In this document: positions 36,601-44,109 of the stretch, in pieces
Layout of the letters: each line of letters opens with the position of its first letter
How positions within the stretch are numbered: position 1 is the first letter of the stretch
Origin: Mucilaginibacter psychrotolerans
GTDB lineage: Bacteria > Bacteroidota > Bacteroidia > Sphingobacteriales > Sphingobacteriaceae
DNA: 55,695 nt
NCBI RefSeq assembly: GCF_004519315.1
Contig: NZ_SOZE01000036.1
Coordinates: 1 to 55,695 of the forward strand
Direction: 5' to 3'
Program-made: the position numbers and the translations under genes
Notes under the pieces: generated by a model
Database searches by the model: none
Told to the model about the DNA's origin: nothing
The model's input: only the letters and a program-made list of their open reading frames with translations

Positions 36601-39600
36601 CCTGGTCAGACTTTCCTTTCTGCGGCGGAAGGAGTTCCATATAGGCGGAGGCAATCTGACTGGCAGAAGAACCTAAACTTACATTTCCGGTTACCGCCGG
36701 ATCCGGCAGTGCACCCACAGGGGTAATAATCGGCTTAACCGGTTTTAGCAACTCAATATCGATAAAACTATCCAGCGGGATGGTGACCTGCCCGGAAGTT
36801 TCTTCATTAACAAAGCTGATCGCCCATGCAGAGGACCCTGGGTTAGGAATAGTTAAACTATTTTCATTTGTGACATAATTTAGCTGGAAGGTTTCTTCGG
36901 ATAAAATATTCGTAGCAACGGCTGGCAGATATCCTGTTGCCGCGTTTGGCAAGGCCAGCACCGGCAGCGGCTCAAGCAACTCATCGTTATGTTTGTTGAA
37001 CGTCCAGGTGATATCAATCTTAACCCTTATCCTTTTGAAGATGATTTTTACACTTACTTCCAACCCGCCGGTTATAATAAACGGATGCGGTGCCTCTACA
37101 GCCAGGTAAACCCTCACGCTGAGGCCCAGATGAACAAACCAAATTCCCACAACAGCCCTGCCGCCAAACTCGATCCTCCCGCCAATCTGGACCGGCTTAA
37201 AGCTCAGAAAAGCGCTCAGGTCTACATAGGCACCAATTTCAACAAAGGCAGGGCCAAACTTCCTTTTAAACTCATACTTGGCACCTGCCCCGGCTTTTAT
37301 TCCTTGTGAGGATAGCATTACATATGCATAACCACTAAATAGGGTAAGTACCTGCGCCCTTATCCGCAGGTTCTCTGGTTGATCTACGCCAAGGTTAATA
37401 TGCCATCCTGAAGCATGATTGAAGTAGAACGCTACATCCAGCGTACCGCTCAGGGAGAATATCTTCCCTTTCCACCCGCCACTGGATGGCACATTATAGT
37501 CGACACCGAATTTGGCCTCGAACGAGCTTTTGCTCAGGGCAATAAACGCGCTGAAAGGGGGATCGTTCGGATCGTTCAATCCTATTCGGCTCCGTAGTAT
37601 GCCTGCCTGCCCTTGCAGCAGGAAAGTATCCGGGAAGTTAAGCAAAAGGAATATTTTTACGGAGAAGATAAGCCCGGAGTCAAAAGAGGTGGCGATAGAA
37701 ACGCCGGCACCAATCGAATATCCTGGCTCATCGGCGAACTTATCAATTTCAATCCCTTCGTGATTGGTAATCGTACTTTTTGCTTTGTAGTAATCCCACC
37801 AGGTGGAGGATTCCGTCAACCCTGCTACTGCAGTTTTGGACGGGATGTAATGTTTGCCGAACAAGCCGCGGAAGCCGTAAATTCCGAGCCCCGTAGCACC
37901 GAGCGGGATAGGCGTAGCGAACTCGATACCCGCATCAACGATATAGTTAGGTACTGCAGGTTGCAGCCGCATGGCGGCAGACCCGCTTAGTTTCAGTAAC
38001 GGAAGCGCAAACTTAACAGAACCGGTGTATTCTACTCCTGCCCGGGAATTTTCATTCTGCGGGTTTTTCATACCCAGATAGCCCTGCAGGGTAAAAATGG
38101 CATTCTCTTTGGCACCAGACGGAACAGTGATATCGATCGCAATACCATCGATACTCATAAACTGATCAAATGGCTTATCAGTACTGTTGTTATCTATCGT
38201 AAAATAATATTTTATTCCATTGCCCCGAACCCCGAAGCCGGCAGTTCCTGCGTTGATCATGCCATCGAAACCGAAATAAAGGTATTTCCGGTCGATAAGC
38301 ACATCAGGGCCGGTAGTTCCCGGCGGCTGGTGTTTTTTTAACTTCCTGGTATAAGGCCCCAGTGACATATCGGTTACCTCCATTGATACCGGCGGTATAT
38401 TCAGGTAAAATGCTTTAGGCACTCTTAATCCTCCCCCTGCAAAATCCAGGTCGCCGTTATCCCATATCCGCAGCTTATCAATATGGATGCCCTGCGGCAT
38501 GATTTGATGCACTATGTCCAGGTCGACAATAAAGTCGAGTTGGCCCGCCATCTCAAAATAATAACCTTTAAGCTCTTTGCCAAACTTGAGTTTTTCCAGA
38601 TGCAGCGTAAATACGTTCGGAAGCGTTAGCGCCGGCAGGGCATTCGTATCCAACGTTATGCTGAAATCGCCTTTATTATCGAAAGAAACCGCAATACCAA
38701 TTTCGACAGGGACGCCGTTGTTGGTGAATTTCGTGAGCGTAAGTTTCCCACGGATATTCGATCCGATGATAACGTTCTGGCGGAAGGTGATGGAGAATTC
38801 GTTTAGTTCAATGGCGAAGTCGTTGAACTTTCGGAAGATTGACCCGTTTGCTTCAAGAGCGATTTTGCCAGACACCCCTCCAGTGCCAATTAGCAGGTTG
38901 TCCGCCCTGATACCGATACTTGTTCGGGTGGTGTCATCGTCCCCAAAACCCTGGAAGCCGATATAGGCTTGTTTGATATACATGCCGACAAAATCGACCG
39001 GAAAACCCGCCGCGTCGGCCTCCGGAATATTGCTGGTGCGGCTGAGATCTAACTTGCCCCCTGAAAAACTTAATATCAGCGGCGTATTGCCGATTTTACA
39101 ATAGGTCGGAAAAAGCGTCCCTTGAAATTCCATTTGATAGCCAAAACCGGTTTGAAGATCAAAATCTAAATAGGCATCGGCCATTTTAAAGTATGCGCTT
39201 TTTAAATGTCCGGACACATCTAACGTTTGGTCTACTTCTAAACCATTCGCTCCCTCAACCATTGGAAGAAGTACAGAACGCGGAAATTCAATGGCTGCAC
39301 TTAAAAGGAATGATGCTCTGGCTTTAGGAACAATAATCTCCTGTACGTAGTCTTCCAATTTGCCAGGTATTAAGGCGGAAAAGAAAGAGTTAAGTTTTTG
39401 TTGTGCGTTTGCACTATTAGCGGAGACATAAATATTGAACACAGTTAAAAAAACCTCTTTGTTTAAAGCTTTGACTTGGGCTATAAGTTCTTGATAGCGG
39501 TTCTCATCATTTTCGTCAACAACAATATCGGATCCGTAAAGATGATTGATATCAACGATGAGCTGTTCGAAAGGAGAATTCTCTATATTAACATGAGATA

Positions 39601-40039
39601 TAAAAATTTCTGTTGCAATCAAAAGAACTTGTTCTTCCGTTAACTGAAATATATCTAAAGCTAAAAAAAAAAGATCATCAATAGAAAAGGAAAAGCTTTT
39701 TAATTTGAAGTTTTTTACTATTCTTAACATTCGCCATTCCCAAGACACATTTAAGGGAATAGAAGAAATACCACCGTCTTCATAATCGGGATTAAGGACT
39801 ATGTTAATATTGGTACCTGGTAAACTGATTGCCAGTTTTTTCTTCGTAATTATTTCTAAACTATGATAAGCACTACTGCCATCCACACTGACTGAACCTG
39901 TATAGTTTTTATAGTATAAATTATCTAAAACTTGTTCCAGCCCGCCCTCTAAGAAATTGAGAATTTCTGGTAAGTCATTAACATCAATCAAATTTGATAA
40001 TTCTGGATAATATTTAAAATCAGTTGGAATACCTGGCAT
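33632..40039 (-). CDS. Giant beta-rich protein, DUF6603-like core plus LamG-like domain (2135 aa)
   Basis: No signal peptide (MPGIPTDFKYYPELSNLIDV). Residues about 1-250 are mixed helical. About 260-1015 is a long run of amphipathic strands rich in Gly/Phe (TPIPLGATGLGIYGFRGLFG, GILRSRIGLNDPNDPPFSAF, SLSGTLDVAFYFNHASGWH, GGRAVVGIWFVHLGLSV), which resembles what I recall of DUF6603-type proteins. About 1450-1690 is a concanavalin/LamG-like domain (LAGQWPMISRASS ... FKNIFISIDRQAGKISIYLD). Strand-rich C-terminal modules follow. No enzymatic motif is seen. The first 200 or so codons are strikingly AT-rich (20-35% GC per line) and the rest near 48% GC, so the gene looks mosaic. The long repetitive sheet could form a groove or scaffold; that is conjecture. 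Confidence 0.78.
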   Translation of the reverse strand: MPGIPTDFKYYPELSNLIDVNDLPEILNFLEGGLEQVLDNLYYKNYTGSVSVDGSSAYHSLEIITKKKLAISLPGTNINIVLNPDYEDGGISSIPLNVSWEWRMLRIVKNFKLKSFSFSIDDLFFLALDIFQLTEEQVLLIATEIFISHVNIENSPFEQLIVDINHLYGSDIVVDENDENRYQELIAQVKALNKEVFLTVFNIYVSANSANAQQKLNSFFSALIPGKLEDYVQEIIVPKARASFLLSAAIEFPRSVLLPMVEGANGLEVDQTLDVSGHLKSAYFKMADAYLDFDLQTGFGYQMEFQGTLFPTYCKIGNTPLILSFSGGKLDLSRTSNIPEADAAGFPVDFVGMYIKQAYIGFQGFGDDDTTRTSIGIRADNLLIGTGGVSGKIALEANGSIFRKFNDFAIELNEFSITFRQNVIIGSNIRGKLTLTKFTNNGVPVEIGIAVSFDNKGDFSITLDTNALPALTLPNVFTLHLEKLKFGKELKGYYFEMAGQLDFIVDLDIVHQIMPQGIHIDKLRIWDNGDLDFAGGGLRVPKAFYLNIPPVSMEVTDMSLGPYTRKLKKHQPPGTTGPDVLIDRKYLYFGFDGMINAGTAGFGVRGNGIKYYFTIDNNSTDKPFDQFMSIDGIAIDITVPSGAKENAIFTLQGYLGMKNPQNENSRAGVEYTGSVKFALPLLKLSGSAAMRLQPAVPNYIVDAGIEFATPIPLGATGLGIYGFRGLFGKHYIPSKTAVAGLTESSTWWDYYKAKSTITNHEGIEIDKFADEPGYSIGAGVSIATSFDSGLIFSVKIFLLLNFPDTFLLQGQAGILRSRIGLNDPNDPPFSAFIALSKSSFEAKFGVDYNVPSSGGWKGKIFSLSGTLDVAFYFNHASGWHINLGVDQPENLRIRAQVLTLFSGYAYVMLSSQGIKAGAGAKYEFKRKFGPAFVEIGAYVDLSAFLSFKPVQIGGRIEFGGRAVVGIWFVHLGLSVRVYLAVEAPHPFIITGGLEVSVKIIFKRIRVKIDITWTFNKHNDELLEPLPVLALPNAATGYLPAVATNILSEETFQLNYVTNENSLTIPNPGSSAWAISFVNEETSGQVTIPLDSFIDIELLKPVKPIITPVGALPDPAVTGNVSLGSSASQIASAYMELLPPQKGKSDQVKHEFELKQIDIFAWKGDTTSGEWVAYNVYEAVTAIVESNTGPSAIALNTLKQGYWQLVEPNKYNKIRLLSQNMFSYLTEDDNVISDMDARNFPKKALFCYDAVLGKTIVDWKNELVDTVYDNDQTQYFKAVPFTIIGMNASVKADLSVVRNDLYLDGYQGSIKIDLPQPVSAMELKFGANENDITIKFITTTYYRTLFGIAIPILSETGRQQVGRTEQDKLIGYNDITKPIHQVLINFNEKRRLNYTGNLVIGGHIDLPTPVLGTLSSIYNTFELPKALLYVSFYTRSYSAQEVINKLSRDQTDLAGQWPMISRASSTGNHPGLVTGTPDRVAAFFAQSASGQNASNDVYLFNSSQDALLVPFFSGLLVENSNFSFQFTVAVNPWIKGVRTLLYKINHDTSSGYSKGYSVHLVQRATNARGTIYNALADVPSFSVVLSCYHELSSWSTEVTDQYAIDCSSKQLSENQFKNIFISIDRQAGKISIYLDKVLKATVDIPGQLAVYSSEPTHTYLREVNFMSTSLHQRVIDNPVTEAHVIDEVKILSDGLDRTVQPVWRPNTIFAVRVRTQDKVNGTVPTSPPGLKTHIFGFKTAGPVGHFHQRNPKYKELAESDRASEFKLANLKHYIDFERSYPDAQGRFNLSKPVFWHLPQVKLFFVKPYINAMFADWAAYQNLPPVSSSLELVLLDTYGNATTEQLVWEPVKDALVTDDNYLSLPPDQRALYLMNKIAAQANCYSMPTPIRKRLKQGAYSFPDLQPGKLYTALFSAIYQPSGAAIERNEVHRFGFLTSRYASFTEQVRSFILNYPDPAPVYAAYVKNVFFSPAEIESRLKLLIDNNLQNDPPDTLRYATRFDRLIYGGLQITDWLPVGGTVITVFNNIVPSTGSASIMGVLVRNPEPFNDPKLAGDLLADTVGLSLTLSDNSVQAESGFIYIHSADTSSVFITNSQMAIPAGKMKLRFRHKIFDGDDFNTLFDEYETPLIDIAPQEL

Positions 40040-40071
40040 AATTTTAATTCTGAAACGATTAATAATAAACC

Positions 40072-40677
40072 TTACTCTTCGAAGTGCTCTATTTGGCTGG
40101 TAATTATTTGGCCTGTCAAGCCACTGATTATAAGTTTCTGGTAGGAATTCCCCCCCTTAGGAATAATTAACCTGTAACGTGGTTCATCGTTTGAGTCATC
40201 TTTGTACATCAAAACAAATTGCCTCTTGACAACAAGGTTCAAATTAATATTATAATCAGACTGAAGTTTGTCAATCAAATTTGTCGGAGTAAAAAGATAC
40301 TCGCTATTGATGTTCAACTGGCTCAAAATATTACCTGATTCGTCGTAAAATTTTTGTATTCCTATAGGGTTGTTATAAAACTCTACGACTTCAGATTTAA
40401 GCTGTAGGTTTGATTTATAATATGTCTTGTAAGAGCTATAAGGACTGCCCGGATCCCGTACCGTCTCCATATAATCGGAATTTTCAACAAGCTGTATTTC
40501 TAAGCCATTTTCGGAAAACTCTACAAAGTTTTCAACCTTAGATTCCTGTAATTTAGTTATATAAGAACTCTGCATTTTTGTGTTATTATGTTTCGAAATT
40601 GCCCCATTATTTATTTTCGCGACTTTACAGGCGAATAAAAAAAAAACTACCATAAACCAGAAACCGTGTCTTACCAT
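40072..40677 (-). CDS. Small lipoprotein of the giant operon (201 aa)
   Basis: The start MVRHGFWFMVVFFLFACK gives a short lipoprotein signal with Cys at 17. It is the only member of this operon with a normal export signal. The mature part is hydrophilic with mixed strands (GLEIQLVENSDYME, EVVEFYNNPIGIQKFYDE, KLIISGLTGQIITSQ). No family is recognised. It lies 6 bp after the metalloprotease gene and 32 bp before the 2135-residue gene, so it is firmly inside the operon. An anchor, chaperone or inhibitor for the protease are possible roles by position only. Confidence 0.7.
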   Translation of the reverse strand: MVRHGFWFMVVFFLFACKVAKINNGAISKHNNTKMQSSYITKLQESKVENFVEFSENGLEIQLVENSDYMETVRDPGSPYSSYKTYYKSNLQLKSEVVEFYNNPIGIQKFYDESGNILSQLNINSEYLFTPTNLIDKLQSDYNINLNLVVKRQFVLMYKDDSNDEPRYRLIIPKGGNSYQKLIISGLTGQIITSQIEHFEE

Positions 40678-40683
40678 AATTGC

Positions 40684-43600
40684 TTATTTAATATATCTGT
40701 GCACAATTTTTATCTGCCACTCCCATAGTTGCCGCCTGACTACATCATTATAACTCATATAATTATCGGTTGCTGTTTGGGGATTACTAGTAGTAGTAAA
40801 ATCAGGATAGACGAAGGCCTGATCGGGGGTATCGATTGTTAGGCCTGAATCTTTATGTGAGTGATATAGTCCTAAGCTATGAAAGATTTCATGTATCAGC
40901 GTAAATGGTACCTTACCACCAAAAATCAAAACGCTGAACTTCCCAAAGCCCTCACTTTTACCGGCAAGCACAACCCCAGAATTTTTAACACCAGCATCGG
41001 AGAATATAAATACTTTTAAATGTCGGGAATACGTAGAATTTATTTTTTGCTTTAAATAACTGTATATGGTACTTTCTTCGGCCTTTATCTGTCCGTTATC
41101 AATGTAAATTCCACGACGTTGGAATTTTGGATCAAGGTCAAGCGGTAAAAGGATAGTATCAACTTCCGGATATACCAGACATTGTGCTAAACCATTTTCT
41201 AAATTTGTGGTGTCTGCTAACAGTAAAGAACCTGTAAGTGAATGACCAGAACGTGTCGACGGATTTGTTGTAATATTAACGTATAAAATTTTTAATCGTT
41301 TCCTATCAAATAGTGAGTTTTTCGAAACCATTATCATTCCCGCAAGGCTAGCATCAGATCTAGTGAATTTTCCAGCTGGGTAAGATAAAATCCTGATTTG
41401 CTTACTTTCGTTAAATTCTTTTAAACACGTTATAATTATAAATTTATCAGAAGAGGTTTGAGACCCGTTGCCAGACGTTACCTGTTTATCAGAAAGTATA
41501 GGCTTGTCGATTTTAAAAATATTTTTATCATATTCAAATTCAAGTTTATTTAATGGTTCATTTATATCTACTAGTACCTTAATCGAAACAGTCTCTTTAT
41601 AAAAAGGACTTTGATTAATAGAATCCAGGAAGTTTTTAGAAAACATCCGTAAATATGGCATGTAGTATTGTTTGTCCGAATTTTGAGTAGGTATAGCGTG
41701 GTAAGTCGCTAGTAGCGCTTTGTAGGCTTCATTACTACTTTCAAATTCAGTATTGTTATCGCTTGTAGTTCTTCGCTCGTATCCACTTTGAATGATGTCT
41801 TTGTATTTAAGGTCGTTGTTGTCACCAACTCTTAAATAATCAAAACCGAACTCACCACTATATTCAATTATTGAAGGATCAGAATTATCAGTCGTTAATG
41901 TTCGGAAATCCACTCGCGATTTAGCAAACTCCTCATAGAAAATCTGGCTCGCCGAATATTTAGCCGAAAAGAAAAAGCAACCGTCTAACGAGTAGATAAA
42001 AACTCTATTGTCTACTCCATTGGAATTTGTTGGAAATATACTGCTTACCAATCCTGTCCCATCTTCAAAATTTAACCCGACAAGATATTTTTTATACGAT
42101 TTATTAACATAAGTGCTATTTACCTCCTCTTTCAATACCAAGAAAACCTTATCAGCATGATTTGGCAAAACCGTTGGAGCAGTAAGGGGGGGAGCTACTG
42201 CTTGATTGAAAAGGAGTTTGTTATATTCTTCTTCAATCATACCTACGCCAAAGAATGAATATTTTTTCAGAAAATCACTTTCATGAATTATTGATAAAGA
42301 CTGAATGGTTGCCGATCCATCCGTAATTTGCCCACGATAAATAGAGCAATCTGAGTCATCGAAAACGTTTTTATAATATTGTTTCTTATCGACATTACGG
42401 TAATTAACTCCAGATACAATGTTTTCGATACCTAATTTTACTAAGTCGGCATCCGGACTTGATGAACTCTTTACAATAGCGATAAAAAGTCTTCGTTTCA
42501 CCGTCGTCCCTTCCATCAGCCCTTCATCAAAAAACACCTTGTTATGAACGATCGCGGCTGTTTTAATAACAGGAGAAAGATTTTTTACAGAATTACTGTC
42601 TGCCGTTATCCAGTAATTAGCCTTCGTTTCTATTGTATCAATTTTAAAATATGTCGCCATATTAAACGGCCACAAATTATCAAAATACTGATCGTTTAAT
42701 CCTTGTTTTAAATTGCAACTAACGATTATAAAAGAAGCACATGCAGATTTTCCATAAACCGGAATAGACAACTTAACTGGCTCCATGCGATACGATAGAA
42801 AAGTTCCGTTCAAATTTTTCAAATTTGGCCAGCTTGGTTTTTCCATCAAATCATTGTTATTGGGGGCAATGATATAAAATGCCGCAAATCGTTCTAATTC
42901 ACTTAAATTTGGGTCAGTAGATCCTTCAAGGCCAATATCAACTATTTTTACATTACTTGTATATTCATTGGCCGATGAAAAATTTTGAATTAAAATTGGC
43001 CACCCTAACGTATTGTAAGTAGTACTAACATGATCTATCTCAATTGTTCTGTCAGCCGAAAAATAATTATACGAACGTTCTCTTTCAGCGAATACCTGTA
43101 AGTAGATTTTATTTTTATTTTGAAATTTCTTTAATATATTTTCGAAAATTAACGAATTGGATTTAATCCCTGCGTTCGATACGAATGTTTTTATAGATCC
43201 ACAGTCGATATGCGAACCCCAAAAAGCTGCCGGGTCAATAAATTGATGTATATTTTCTTTGAACTGCTTAACATTTGTGATAGTTGAGTCTATCACAAAG
43301 GCATGTGAAAGCTTTCTTGCATATTTTAGATTTAGACTAAATGATTCAGTTTGGCGGTCAAGTTTAAAATCACCACGATCTAAAACAATATCAAATCCCA
43401 TACCACCGATAAAATTCCCAATGTAATCACCTTCTTCACATGATGGGATTTGATAATATAAGCTATTTGTATCGTTGCTGGAATTAGTAAAATAATCGTC
43501 AATTAAATTGGCTTGCGACTGATTGAACGGATCGTAACCGATCAAAAATGAAGGAAAACTGTCCGGTAAGTTATTTTGATTTTCATCATTAGTGTTGAAT

Positions 43601-43998
43601 TTTATGTACTCATCCCAAATTTTTTGCAAAAAAAACGGCTGATTAATATCAGTCACATTTTTAGGCACCAAAATATTGTTGTTTAATACGTCAGCTTTAT
43701 TTAACCCTCTATAAATAAAAAACTTAATTTTGAAAGGCCCGTAAGAATCTGCGGGCTTTAAAATATAATTAACTTTTGTGGGATCCTCGTCGACCGGTTG
43801 AATCAAAATTCGGCCTTTGCAAACGGCATAAACCTTTGTCCTTTCAACAATATTTTTTGCATGAACTTTTGATGTTGTACTAAATCCATTTTCGCTTATT
43901 GGTCCGAATCCGTCAGTCAGAAAATTACTATCATCAGCGTCTGATAATTTAACGTAGTCGGCGAAAAAGTGCGAATTTGGTTTATAAGTTATTGCCAT
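40684..43998 (-). CDS. Giant protein with C-terminal metzincin zinc-protease domain (1104 aa)
   Basis: No signal peptide (MAITYKPNSHFFADYVKLSD). The C-terminus has the full metzincin signature HEIFHSLGLYHSH (H-E-x-x-H-x-x-G-x-x-H, starting at about residue 1036) and a Met-turn NYMSYN some 30 residues later, so a zinc endopeptidase is well supported. The approximately 950 residues before it are of unknown type. They contain FKIKFFIYRGLNKADV near 90 and several beta-rich stretches with many Asn/Asp/Ser. Low GC (about one third) matches the lipoprotein gene and the N-terminus of the 2135-residue gene. It precedes the lipoprotein gene by 6 bp. It could process its giant neighbours or attack foreign protein. 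Confidence 0.82.
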   Translation of the reverse strand: MAITYKPNSHFFADYVKLSDADDSNFLTDGFGPISENGFSTTSKVHAKNIVERTKVYAVCKGRILIQPVDEDPTKVNYILKPADSYGPFKIKFFIYRGLNKADVLNNNILVPKNVTDINQPFFLQKIWDEYIKFNTNDENQNNLPDSFPSFLIGYDPFNQSQANLIDDYFTNSSNDTNSLYYQIPSCEEGDYIGNFIGGMGFDIVLDRGDFKLDRQTESFSLNLKYARKLSHAFVIDSTITNVKQFKENIHQFIDPAAFWGSHIDCGSIKTFVSNAGIKSNSLIFENILKKFQNKNKIYLQVFAERERSYNYFSADRTIEIDHVSTTYNTLGWPILIQNFSSANEYTSNVKIVDIGLEGSTDPNLSELERFAAFYIIAPNNNDLMEKPSWPNLKNLNGTFLSYRMEPVKLSIPVYGKSACASFIIVSCNLKQGLNDQYFDNLWPFNMATYFKIDTIETKANYWITADSNSVKNLSPVIKTAAIVHNKVFFDEGLMEGTTVKRRLFIAIVKSSSSPDADLVKLGIENIVSGVNYRNVDKKQYYKNVFDDSDCSIYRGQITDGSATIQSLSIIHESDFLKKYSFFGVGMIEEEYNKLLFNQAVAPPLTAPTVLPNHADKVFLVLKEEVNSTYVNKSYKKYLVGLNFEDGTGLVSSIFPTNSNGVDNRVFIYSLDGCFFFSAKYSASQIFYEEFAKSRVDFRTLTTDNSDPSIIEYSGEFGFDYLRVGDNNDLKYKDIIQSGYERRTTSDNNTEFESSNEAYKALLATYHAIPTQNSDKQYYMPYLRMFSKNFLDSINQSPFYKETVSIKVLVDINEPLNKLEFEYDKNIFKIDKPILSDKQVTSGNGSQTSSDKFIIITCLKEFNESKQIRILSYPAGKFTRSDASLAGMIMVSKNSLFDRKRLKILYVNITTNPSTRSGHSLTGSLLLADTTNLENGLAQCLVYPEVDTILLPLDLDPKFQRRGIYIDNGQIKAEESTIYSYLKQKINSTYSRHLKVFIFSDAGVKNSGVVLAGKSEGFGKFSVLIFGGKVPFTLIHEIFHSLGLYHSHKDSGLTIDTPDQAFVYPDFTTTSNPQTATDNYMSYNDVVRRQLWEWQIKIVHRYIK

Positions 43999-44109
43999 AA
44001 TAAAAATCTCTTGCTTAAAACTCTACTAAACCGGTGTTGATGCTTTTTATTAAATTTGATTGTTCCAATTTTAAATAAGAATTGGTCAGTTCTTATTTAC
44101 ATCATTCCT

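Noticed and set aside
24603..37990. Numerous plus- and minus-strand frames inside the giant genes
   Set aside because: They are shadows caused by long GC-richer coding sequence; none has recognisable domains.
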